From [Clostridium] clostridioforme AGR2157 (lineage in GTDB: Bacteria > Bacillota > Clostridia > Lachnospirales > Lachnospiraceae): a stretch of DNA of 64,000 nucleotides. Below, one piece after another: positions 33,980-41,769 of this stretch. The translations under genes and the position numbers were made by a program. The notes below the pieces were generated by a model. The model saw only the letters and a program-made list of their open reading frames with translations, was not told where the DNA came from and did not search any database. The DNA lies in NCBI RefSeq assembly GCF_000424325.1, contig NZ_AUJR01000007.1, positions 62,001 to 126,000 on the forward strand, read 5' to 3'. How positions within the stretch are numbered: the stretch's first letter is position 1; every line of letters begins with the position of its first letter.

Positions 33980-34675
33980 ATGAAACGTTCGGAAATCAAC
34001 AGGGCCCTGAGGGACATGGAAAAGATGATTGACAGATGCTCCTTTAAACTGCCCCCATTTTGTTATTTTACGCCGGAAGAGTGGAAAGAGAAGGGCCACG
34101 AATACGATGAGGTCCGGGATAACATGCTGGGATGGGATATCACTGATTTTGGAATGGGGGATTTTGACAAGGTGGGCTTCTCCCTCATCACCCTGAGAAA
34201 CGGCAATGTGTCCATGGATAAGTACACAAAACCCTATGCGGAAAAGCTGCTGTACATGAAGGAAGGACAGTCTGCCGCCATGCACTTCCACTGGAATAAG
34301 ATGGAGGACATCATCAACCGGGGAGGAGGCAATGTGCTCATAGGCGTATATAATGCCGACAAAGAGGAAGGGCTGGCTGATACGGATGTGCTGATACACA
34401 GTGACGGACGGGAGTATACGGTTCCCGCGGGAACGCAGATACGGCTGTGCCCTGGGGAGAGCATTACCATCCAGCCCTATCTGTATCACGATTTCCAATT
34501 GGAGCCGGGCACAGGGCCCGTGCTGTTGGGAGAGGTATCCATGTGCAATGACGATAACCGGGACAACCGATTCTATCTGCCGGCAGGCCGTTTTCCGGTC
34601 ATAGAGGAGGATGAGCCGCCCCTGCGTCTGCTGTGCAATGAGTACCCCCCAGCAGACAGTTGTGCAAAACGATGA
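33980..34675 (+). CDS. D-lyxose ketol-isomerase-family cupin protein
   Basis: 231 residues, the usual size of this family. It starts MKRSEINRALRDMEKMIDRC and has FDKVGFSLITLRNGN. The cupin metal site is in SAAMHFHWNKMEDIINRGGG (two His and Glu), with a further His in IQPYLYHDFQLEPGTG. Characterised members such as E. coli YdaE (EcSI) interconvert D-lyxose and D-xylulose or D-mannose and D-fructose with Mn2+. It starts 21 bases after the aldolase with GGAGGAAAGG, so it is co-transcribed. The real substrate could be another aldose. Confidence 0.75.
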   Translation: MKRSEINRALRDMEKMIDRCSFKLPPFCYFTPEEWKEKGHEYDEVRDNMLGWDITDFGMGDFDKVGFSLITLRNGNVSMDKYTKPYAEKLLYMKEGQSAAMHFHWNKMEDIINRGGGNVLIGVYNADKEEGLADTDVLIHSDGREYTVPAGTQIRLCPGESITIQPYLYHDFQLEPGTGPVLLGEVSMCNDDNRDNRFYLPAGRFPVIEEDEPPLRLLCNEYPPADSCAKR

Positions 34676-34721
34676 AAATTTGCGGAGGCAGAATGGAAAA
34701 CAGCAAAAGTGATGATGGAAA

Positions 34722-34739
34722 ATATGACAAATGTCATAT
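34722..34739. promoter_or_regulatory. 18-bp palindrome, copy 2 (probable operator)
   Basis: Same 18 bases as at 31712-31729. It lies 97 bases before the solute-binding protein start. Both copies are followed by AT-rich DNA with ATTAC and then a TTG(C/T)-CAC element. No clear -35/-10 pair could be assigned here. Confidence 0.7.
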
Positions 34740-34836
34740 AAAAATGATTACATTGTGCACATGTGTTAAAAAGGAAAGCGTGATAAGATTTGATTACAGC
34801 AAAAACAACAAAACATTTTGCAAAAGGAGGTAACTT

Positions 34837-35955
34837 ATGAAAAAAAGTACTAAGAAGCTGTTGGCAGTAATGATGTGCGCAGCAATGGCAGGATCCGCCC
34901 TGGCAGGGTGCGGCAGCGGGGACTCCCAGACAACGGCAGCCGCCGCAGAGGCGCCAACCCAGGCCCAGACCACAGAGGAAGCCAAGGAGGCGGCCGCTGA
35001 GCCTGATAAGGCAGAGGAGAGCAAGGAAGGCACAGAGGCGGCAGCGCCGGCAGCGGCCGATATGGCGTCTGCTGATGTGAAGAAGAAGGACCCGGACAAG
35101 CATTACAAGTTCGGCTATACATGTATGGATGGAACCAACCCGTTCTTTGTCACCATTGAGAAGAGGATGAGGGAAATGGCTGAGGCCAACGGCGACGAGC
35201 TGATTGCAGTGGATCCTGCCAATGATGTTACTCTTCAGATTACCCAGGTAGAGGATCTGATTTCCCAGAATATTGACGCCATGTTCATGAATCCGGCAGA
35301 GGCAGAGGGAATCCTTCCGGCCCTGGACCAGCTTAAGGAAGCAGGAATCCCCATCGTGGGATTTGATACAGAGGTGGCGGATATGTCCTACCTGATTTCC
35401 TACACCGGATCCGATAACTATAACGCAGGCAAGGTATGCGGCGAGGACCTTGTAAAGAAATGCCCGGACGGCGGGGATATCATTGTACTGGATTCTCCTA
35501 CCATGAATTCCGTTACGGACAGAACAAACGGATTTTTAGATGCAATTGAGGGAAAGGGCTTTAATATCGTTGCACAGCAGGATGCCAAAGGCAATCTGGA
35601 GGTTTCCATGGGTATCGCAGAGGATCTGCTGCAGGCTCACGGCGATGTGGTTGCTATTTTCGGAGGCAATGACCCCACTGCACTGGGAGCACTGGCGGCA
35701 GCCAACGCAGCAGGTCTTACAGATTGTATGATTTACGGCGTGGACGGCTCTCCTGACATCAAGGCAGAGATGGCTTCCGGGGAATCCCTGATTGAAGGAA
35801 GCGGCGCACAGTCTCCTGTTAAGATTGCACAGTCCGCAGTGAATATCATGTATACATATTTAAACGGCGACAAGGTCGAATCAAGATATCCGGTAGAAAC
35901 CTTCCTTATTACAGCAGAAAATGTAGATAAGTATGGCACAGATGGATGGCAGTAA
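34837..35955 (+). CDS. Ribose-type sugar ABC transporter substrate-binding lipoprotein
   Basis: 372 residues. A lipoprotein signal with lipobox LAGC (lipid-anchored Cys25) leads into an Ala/Glu/Thr-rich linker (~30-82) and a type 1 periplasmic-binding domain (~88-372). The domain shows FGYTCMDGTNPFFVTIEKRM, a QVEDLISQNIDAMFMNP strand-helix and FGGNDPTALGALAAANAAG. It captures a monosaccharide outside the cell for the permease encoded next. AAAGGAGG is ideally spaced. A terminator follows, so this gene should be expressed more than the ATPase and permease. Confidence 0.92.
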   Translation: MKKSTKKLLAVMMCAAMAGSALAGCGSGDSQTTAAAAEAPTQAQTTEEAKEAAAEPDKAEESKEGTEAAAPAAADMASADVKKKDPDKHYKFGYTCMDGTNPFFVTIEKRMREMAEANGDELIAVDPANDVTLQITQVEDLISQNIDAMFMNPAEAEGILPALDQLKEAGIPIVGFDTEVADMSYLISYTGSDNYNAGKVCGEDLVKKCPDGGDIIVLDSPTMNSVTDRTNGFLDAIEGKGFNIVAQQDAKGNLEVSMGIAEDLLQAHGDVVAIFGGNDPTALGALAAANAAGLTDCMIYGVDGSPDIKAEMASGESLIEGSGAQSPVKIAQSAVNIMYTYLNGDKVESRYPVETFLITAENVDKYGTDGWQ

Positions 35956-35970
35956 GAGATTAGTCTGAAA

Positions 35971-36004
35971 AGTGCTGGGCCCTCGCGGGGGCCAGGCACT
36001 TTTT
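35971..36004 (+). terminator. Terminator/attenuator between binding protein and ATPase genes
   Basis: AGTGCTGGGCCC (35971-35982) pairs with GGGGCCAGGCACT (35988-36000) with one bulge, then TTTT. Partial read-through would set a high binding-protein to transporter ratio. Confidence 0.8.
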
Positions 36005-36085
36005 ATCTGACAGGACCAAAATAGAAAAGTACGGCAGGAAACTCTGTCAGGAACCATATGAATAGAAGAACAGGCAGGTGAGATT

Positions 36086-37573
36086 ATGAGTGAAACAGTT
36101 CTGCTTCAAATGAAGAACATCCACAAATCATTTCCGGGAGTCAAGGCGCTTCAGGGGGTGGACCTGGAACTGAGGGCCGGCGAGGTCCACGCATTGCTCG
36201 GTGAAAACGGAGCAGGTAAATCCACGCTGATTAAGGTTCTGGGCGGCATCTACATCGCAGAAGAGGGCGAGATTTTTATTGACGGAAAAAAGGTAACCAT
36301 TGACGGGGTAAATGCATCTCACAGCAACGGCATTTCCATTATTCATCAGGAATTGGTACTGGTACCTCACATGACTGTGGCGGAAAATATCTTTCTTGGC
36401 AGGGAGCCGTCAAAGGGGCTTTGGGTCAGCCATGAGACCATGGAAAAGGAAGCCCGGCAGCTTCTGGACACATATCACATGAGCATTGACGCGGGGACGC
36501 TGGTCAAGGACCTTACCATTGCCCAGCAGCAGATGGTGGAAATCGTCAAGGCCATTTCCTATCATTCCAGGATTCTCGTGATGGACGAGCCCACTTCATC
36601 CATATCGGACAAGGAAGTGGAATTTTTGTTCAGCACCATGCGGGAGCTCACAAAAAAGGGCGTGGGAATCATATATATATCCCATAAGATGGACGAGCTG
36701 GAGCAGATCTGCGACCGGGTGACCGTGCTGAGAGACGGAACCTATGTGGGAACCGAGGCGGTGAAGGATACAACAAGGGACCATCTCATTGCCATGATGG
36801 TGGGCCGGGAGCTGACCAAGTATTACACCAGGGATTACATGGAGCCCGGCAGGGTTGTTTTAAAATGTGAAAACATTGCAGACGGGAAGATGGTCAAAGG
36901 GGCCAGCTTTGAACTGCGTGAGGGGGAAATCATCGGTTTTGCGGGGCTGGTAGGCGCCGGAAGGAGCGAGACCATGAAGTGTATCTTCGGACTGACGCCC
37001 GGTTACACGGGTGACATCAGCGTGGAAGGAAAGAAGGCAGCCATCAAATCTCCCATTGATGCCATGAAGTTCGGTATTGCCCTGGTGCCTGAGGACCGGA
37101 AGCAGGAGGGACTGTATAAGGTGCAGAGCGTCCGGTTTAACTCCACCATCGAGGTGCTGAAAAGCTTCATAAAGGGCATATGGGTGGATGCGGACAAGGA
37201 GGAAGAGATTACCCGGCAGTACATCGAGATGATGGATACCAAGACTCCGTCCCAGGAACAGCTTATCGGGAACCTGTCCGGCGGCAATCAGCAGAAGGTA
37301 ATGATTGGGAGATGGCTGGCCACCGCCCCTAAGATACTGATTCTGGACGAGCCCACCAGGGGCGTGGACGTGGGTGCCAAGTCTGAGATATACGCAATTA
37401 TGAATGAGCTGGTGAAGAAAGGCATGTCCATCATCATGATATCGTCAGAACTGCCTGAAATTCTCAACATGAGCGACCGGGTCTATGTCATGTGCGACGG
37501 CCGTATAACCGGGTGCTTCAGCCATGAGGAATGCGTCACCCAGGAACAAATCATGAAGCTGGCGGCAAAGTAA
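36086..37573 (+). CDS. Sugar ABC transporter ATPase (RbsA type, two ATPase domains)
   Basis: 495 residues with two ABC domains. The first has Walker A GENGAGKST (39-47) and Walker B ILVMDEPTSS. The second has the degenerate Walker A GLVGAGRSET, an LSGGNQQKVMIGRWL signature and ILILDEPTRGVDVG. This asymmetric pair is standard for RbsA/MglA/XylG. It energises uptake of ribose-, galactose- or xylose-type sugars through the permease encoded 18 bases downstream. AGGCAGGTGAG precedes the ATG. Confidence 0.93.
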   Translation: MSETVLLQMKNIHKSFPGVKALQGVDLELRAGEVHALLGENGAGKSTLIKVLGGIYIAEEGEIFIDGKKVTIDGVNASHSNGISIIHQELVLVPHMTVAENIFLGREPSKGLWVSHETMEKEARQLLDTYHMSIDAGTLVKDLTIAQQQMVEIVKAISYHSRILVMDEPTSSISDKEVEFLFSTMRELTKKGVGIIYISHKMDELEQICDRVTVLRDGTYVGTEAVKDTTRDHLIAMMVGRELTKYYTRDYMEPGRVVLKCENIADGKMVKGASFELREGEIIGFAGLVGAGRSETMKCIFGLTPGYTGDISVEGKKAAIKSPIDAMKFGIALVPEDRKQEGLYKVQSVRFNSTIEVLKSFIKGIWVDADKEEEITRQYIEMMDTKTPSQEQLIGNLSGGNQQKVMIGRWLATAPKILILDEPTRGVDVGAKSEIYAIMNELVKKGMSIIMISSELPEILNMSDRVYVMCDGRITGCFSHEECVTQEQIMKLAAK

Positions 37574-37591
37574 GAAAAGGGGGAAAGTCAA

Positions 37592-38560
37592 ATGACAACC
37601 AGATTGCAGAAAAATGTAAAACAATATTTCAAGGATAATATCGGCATCATCGGGGCCCTGCTTATTTTGTGTATTTTCTTATCCGTGTTCCCAAAGACCA
37701 GCGGCTCCTTTCTGACCCAGAAAAATATATTCAACGTACTGAGACAGATATCGTCCAACCTGTTCCTGGCCTGCGGCATGACCATGGTCATTATCCTGGG
37801 GGGCATTGATTTGTCCGTGGGCTCCATCATCGCCCTTTCAGGCTGCTTTGCAGCCGGCTGTGTGTCACGCTACGGCCTTCCCATAGCAGCGGGCGTTCTG
37901 GGCGGCGTACTGGTGGGCACCGTGGTGGGCATGATTAACGGCGTGGTCATATCAAAGACAACCATACCGCCGTTTATCGTGACCCTGGCCACCATGAATG
38001 TCGCAAAGGGACTGGCCTATGTATATACAGGCGGCTCACCCGTGCGGGTGGTCACAAAGGAATGGCAGTTTTTGGGAGCCGGGTACGTGGGCGGAGTCCC
38101 CACTCCAGTCATACTTCTGGCAGTGGTGCTGATTATCACGGCCATTATCATGAATAAGACAAAGCTGGGGCGCCATATCTACGCAGTGGGCGGCAATTCC
38201 CAGGCAGCCAGATTCTCAGGCATCAGCACGGCCAAGGTAAAATTCCTGGTACATACCTATTCGGGAATCATGGCAGGACTTGCCGGAGTGGTCCTGGCAT
38301 CCCGTATGTATTCCGGCCAGCCCACGGCAGGAGACGGAGCCGAAATGGACGCCATTGCGGCCGTTGTGGTGGGCGGTACCTCCATGGCAGGCGGCTCCGG
38401 CAAAATCGGCGGCACCATCATAGGCGGCCTGATTATCGGCGTGCTGAACAACGGCCTGAATCTGCTGAATGTCAATTCCTTCTGGCAGTACGTTGTAAAG
38501 GGAACCGTTATTCTCCTGGCTGTTTTTGTGGATTACCTAAGAAACAAAAAGGCGGAATAA
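37592..38560 (+). CDS. Sugar ABC transporter permease (RbsC type)
   Basis: 322 residues with eight to ten hydrophobic segments. Family landmarks are GMTMVIILGGIDLSVGSIIA, GVVISKTTIPPFIVTLATMN, GRHIYAVGGNSQAARFSGI and the EAA-like loop region AIAAVVVGGTSMAGGSGKIG. It forms the membrane pore with RbsA-type ATPase dimers. It is the last gene of the transporter operon, followed by a weak hairpin. Confidence 0.92.
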   Translation: MTTRLQKNVKQYFKDNIGIIGALLILCIFLSVFPKTSGSFLTQKNIFNVLRQISSNLFLACGMTMVIILGGIDLSVGSIIALSGCFAAGCVSRYGLPIAAGVLGGVLVGTVVGMINGVVISKTTIPPFIVTLATMNVAKGLAYVYTGGSPVRVVTKEWQFLGAGYVGGVPTPVILLAVVLIITAIIMNKTKLGRHIYAVGGNSQAARFSGISTAKVKFLVHTYSGIMAGLAGVVLASRMYSGQPTAGDGAEMDAIAAVVVGGTSMAGGSGKIGGTIIGGLIIGVLNNGLNLLNVNSFWQYVVKGTVILLAVFVDYLRNKKAE

Positions 38561-38575
38561 AGCCTGGTTTACGGC

Positions 38576-38606
38576 AAAAGCGTTTCACGGCAGTGGGGCG
38601 CTTTTT
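38576..38606 (+). terminator. Weak terminator after the permease gene
   Basis: AAAAGCG (near 38576-38582) pairs with CGCTTTTT (38599-38605). The stem is short and the loop about 16 bases. Confidence 0.45.
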
Positions 38607-38644
38607 GTCGAAGTCAATGTTTTGCAAAAAGTTCCTATGAAATA

Positions 38645-38672
38645 TTACAGATGCGCCTGTTTGCGGTATAAT
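38645..38672 (+). promoter_or_regulatory. Probable promoter of the sensing module
   Basis: TTACAG (38645-38650), a 16-base spacer, TATAAT (38667-38672). It would start transcription of the second binding protein and the two-component genes independently of the transporter operon. Confidence 0.6.
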
Positions 38673-38710
38673 GGGAAAGGACCGGGCCGGGGATATGACC
38701 AGGCAGCCGG

Positions 38711-38752
38711 GAAATGAAGGCAAGGAAATGAAGGCAAGGAAATGAAGGCAAG
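38711..38752. repeat. Three perfect 14-bp tandem repeats in a 5' leader
   Basis: GAAATGAAGGCAAG is repeated exactly three times (38711-38724, 38725-38738, 38739-38752) in the untranslated leader, ending 20 bases before the binding-protein ATG. Each unit carries an ATG and a GAAGG, so it could offer decoy initiation sites. Confidence 0.9.
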
Positions 38753-38772
38753 GATAGAGAGGCGGGAACCAG

Positions 38773-39720
38773 ATGAAGATAGGGACAGGTTTGTTAATCC
38801 TGACAGCGGGCATTATGCTCCTGCTGGAGGGCTGCGGCCATGCGGACGGGAGCGGGCGCCAGCATGAGGCCAGGCTGTTCGGGGCCACCTATATGACCAG
38901 GAATAATCCGTATTTTGATGTACTCAATGAGGGGATTGAAGAGGTGGTGGAAGCCAACGGCGATATCCTTCTCACCCGGGACCCCCTTCAGGACCAGGAA
39001 AAGCAGAACGAGCAGATTCAGGAGATGATAGACGAGGGCATCCAGATGCTGTTTTTAAATCCCGTGGACTGGGAAAAGGTACAGCCGGCCCTGGATGCAT
39101 GCAGAGAGGCAGGAGTCGGCATCATCAATGTGGATACGGTGGTGAAGGACAGGGATTCCGTGATTTCCATTATAGAGACGGATAACTACCAGGCAGGCCA
39201 GCTCTGCGCCCTGGATATGATGAAACGAAAGGACAAGGCTAAAATCGTCATCCTCAACAATCCCATACAGACCTCCATTACCAATAGGGAACAGGGCTTT
39301 CTGGACACCATAGCGGACAATGACAATTACCAGGTGGTATACAGGGAAGCTGCGGCAGGCGAGATTGAGGTGTCCTCCCATGTGATGGCCGACCTCCTGC
39401 GCCGGGACATCAGCTTTGACGTGATTTTGGGAGGCAATGACCCCACGGCCCTGGGCGCTCTGGCAGCCCTGCAGCAGGCCAGGAGGGAGGAGGGCGTCCT
39501 GATTTACGGAATTGACGGCTCTCCGGATTTCAAGGCAATTCTGGATGTGGGCTATGTGACAGGAACCAGCGCCCAGAGCCCAAGGTCCATAGGCAGGAAG
39601 GCGGCTGAGACTGCTTACCGATACCTGGACGGGGATCCGGTGGAGAAATACATAAGCCTGCCCAGCACCATGATTACGAGGGACAATCTCCATGAGTTTG
39701 AGATAGACGGGTGGCAGTGA
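38773..39720 (+). CDS. Second type 1 sugar-binding lipoprotein, orphan, next to a histidine kinase
   Basis: 315 residues. Lipobox LEGC with Cys21. The mature part is an RbsB-type domain almost without linker: GATYMTRNNPYFDVLNEGIE, MIDEGIQMLFLNPVDW and GGNDPTALGALAALQQARRE. It resembles the binding protein at 34,837 (YGIDGSPDFKA versus YGVDGSPDIKA, and AQSP near both ends), so the two are paralogues likely binding related sugars. It lacks its own transporter and stops 4 bases before the kinase gene, which suggests that it presents sugar to the sensor rather than to a permease. Confidence 0.85.
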   Translation: MKIGTGLLILTAGIMLLLEGCGHADGSGRQHEARLFGATYMTRNNPYFDVLNEGIEEVVEANGDILLTRDPLQDQEKQNEQIQEMIDEGIQMLFLNPVDWEKVQPALDACREAGVGIINVDTVVKDRDSVISIIETDNYQAGQLCALDMMKRKDKAKIVILNNPIQTSITNREQGFLDTIADNDNYQVVYREAAAGEIEVSSHVMADLLRRDISFDVILGGNDPTALGALAALQQARREEGVLIYGIDGSPDFKAILDVGYVTGTSAQSPRSIGRKAAETAYRYLDGDPVEKYISLPSTMITRDNLHEFEIDGWQ

Positions 39721-39724
39721 GTAG

Positions 39725-41038
39725 ATGGATACGAATATGGATAACAGGCGGGTACGCATCCTGCAGCTGGGAATTCTGGCGCTTAATGTGGTATCCGTAA
39801 TGGGAATCAGCATATTTATATATGCCACAATTGAAAATATACGGCGCAGCTATGTTGCCAGGGAGTTTTTAAGCGGCATCCAGGCCATTGTCTGGTACCC
39901 TTACCGGAACATCTGGATCTGCGCCCTTCTTCTGGCTCTTTTGGCAGGCAGCATGTTTGTGCGGGACCGGCTGTTTCCGGACAACAGCAAGGTGATTCTT
40001 TTTAGCCTTGTGGCTGATTTTGCTATTTGTTTTGCCATCATCATACTTTTGAATTTTAATTACAACGGAATTCTGCTGCTGGTGTTTTCCAATGTAATTC
40101 TCTATGCCAAGAACGGGAAATCCAGGTATTTTCTGGCGGCAGTGGCAATCGGCAGCTTCATCCTGGCTGATTACGAACTGCTTTCCATTTCCTACCGCCT
40201 GTATTCCATACAGGATTATATCTCATTTTACAATGCATCCACCCAGCAGTATCTGCTCAGCTGCTATAATATCCTGGTATCCCTGAATGTAATCATGTTC
40301 GTGGTGTACTGTGTGAACATCATCAACCAGCAGCAGGGAAATCTGGACGAGATACACGCCCTCAACGAGCAGCTTCAGGACGTGAATGAGCAGCTTCAGG
40401 AGTATTCCGTGATGGCGGAGAAGATGGCAGAGACAAGGGAGAGGAACCGCCTGGCCAGGGAAATCCACGATACCCTGGGCCATACCCTGACCGGAATCGC
40501 CGCAGGCATAGACGCCTGTCTGGCCACAATAGGCACGTCGCCCCAGCAGACAAAGGACCAGCTGGAGCTTATTTCCAAGGTCACAAGGGACGGTATTAAG
40601 GAAATACGGCGCTCTGTCAGCCAGCTGCGCCCGGACGCCCTGGAGCGCTTCAGCCTGGAATACGCCATCAGCAAGATGGTAGCGGACATGAACGCTGTGT
40701 CCGGCGCAAGGGTGTATTTTGACTGCCAGGTAAAGAACCTGAAATTTGATGAGGACGAGGAAAACGCCATTTACCGGGTCATCCAGGAGGGAATCACCAA
40801 CGCCCTGCGCCATGGCCATGCCAGCCAGATATGGATTACCATAAAGAAGGAGGATACGGACATCCTTCTGCAAATCAAGGACAATGGAATCGGGTGTAAG
40901 GAGATAAAGAGCGGATTCGGGACAAAGCATATGAAGGAGAGGATTAAGATGCTGAGCGGCGTTGTTACATTTGACGGCAGCGACGGATTTACTGTAAATG
41001 CAAGAATACCAATCCGATGGGGGGAGACTTATGATTAA
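39725..41038 (+). CDS. Membrane sensor histidine kinase, NarL-partner (HisKA_3) type
   Basis: 437 residues. The N-terminal ~200 residues hold six hydrophobic segments, with a ~35-residue loop between segments 1 and 2 and another near 155-180 that could contact a binding protein. A coiled linker (IHALNEQLQDVNEQLQEYSV) leads to the HisKA_3 dimerisation motif with phospho-acceptor His248 in LAREIHDTLGHTLTG. The HATPase domain has the N-box EGITNALRHGHA and the G-box DNGIGC. It phosphorylates the response regulator whose ATG lies inside its 3' end (8-base overlap). No conventional PAS or dCache sensor domain is present. Confidence 0.9.
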   Translation: MDTNMDNRRVRILQLGILALNVVSVMGISIFIYATIENIRRSYVAREFLSGIQAIVWYPYRNIWICALLLALLAGSMFVRDRLFPDNSKVILFSLVADFAICFAIIILLNFNYNGILLLVFSNVILYAKNGKSRYFLAAVAIGSFILADYELLSISYRLYSIQDYISFYNASTQQYLLSCYNILVSLNVIMFVVYCVNIINQQQGNLDEIHALNEQLQDVNEQLQEYSVMAEKMAETRERNRLAREIHDTLGHTLTGIAAGIDACLATIGTSPQQTKDQLELISKVTRDGIKEIRRSVSQLRPDALERFSLEYAISKMVADMNAVSGARVYFDCQVKNLKFDEDEENAIYRVIQEGITNALRHGHASQIWITIKKEDTDILLQIKDNGIGCKEIKSGFGTKHMKERIKMLSGVVTFDGSDGFTVNARIPIRWGETYD

Positions 41039-41699
41039 AGTATTGATTGCCGACGATCAGGAATTGATTCGCCAGAGCCTGCAGATTGTGCTCAACAGCA
41101 GGCCGGATATAATGGTTACGGATGTGGCATCCAACGGGCAGGAGGTCATCCGCTGTGTGAGGAAGAACAAACCCGATGTTATACTGATGGACATACGGAT
41201 GCCCAAGCTGGACGGTGTGCAGTGCACGAAAATCATCAAGGAAAATTATCCTCAGATTAAAATTATCATACTCACCACGTTTGACGATGACGAGTACGTC
41301 TACAATGCCCTGAAGTACGGTGCCAGCGGATACCTGTTAAAAGGCGTGTCCATAGATGAACTGGCCAATGCCATCACCACTGTGTACAATGGATGGGCTA
41401 TGATTAACCCGGATATTGCCACCAAGGTGCTGAGGCTGTTTTCACAGATGGCCCAGGCGGATTACACCATACTTGTGGGCGATAAGAATGTGGACGAGCT
41501 CACAAAGACAGAATGGAAAATCATAGCCCAGGTGGAAAAGGGAGCCAGCAACAGGGAGATAGCGGAGGCCCTTAGGCTGTCAGAGGGAACGGTGCGCAAT
41601 TATCTCAGCACCATACTGAACAAGCTGGATTTGAGGGACCGCACCCAGCTGGCAATCTGGGCTGTCCAGACCAACGTAAGAAAGCGGCTGGGTACCTGA
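41031..41699 (+). CDS. NarL/FixJ-family response regulator
   Basis: 222 residues from ATG 41031, with GGGGGA before it. Receiver domain with acidic pocket Asp8-Asp9, phospho-acceptor Asp54 in VILMDIRMP, and Lys in the GYLLKGVS motif. The C-terminal LuxR-type HTH reads LTKTEWKIIAQVEKGASNRE, then IAEALRLSEGTVRNYLSTIL. NarL-type regulators often bind two heptamers in a 7-2-7 inverted layout; the 18-bp palindromes at 31,712 and 34,722 have that layout, so they are candidate targets. The kinase gene overlaps it upstream. Confidence 0.92.
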   Translation: MIKVLIADDQELIRQSLQIVLNSRPDIMVTDVASNGQEVIRCVRKNKPDVILMDIRMPKLDGVQCTKIIKENYPQIKIIILTTFDDDEYVYNALKYGASGYLLKGVSIDELANAITTVYNGWAMINPDIATKVLRLFSQMAQADYTILVGDKNVDELTKTEWKIIAQVEKGASNREIAEALRLSEGTVRNYLSTILNKLDLRDRTQLAIWAVQTNVRKRLGT

Positions 41700-41769
41700 G
41701 ATTTGACCGGACCAGAGTACGCGGGCAGGGGGAAGACAAGAGGCTGGCAGAAGGAAGGATGAGATTGGG

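Noticed and set aside
35055-35063. GCCGATAT inside the solute-binding protein gene as a further sigma-28 site
   Set aside because: It lies within the coding linker and no motility gene follows; I treat it as a chance match.
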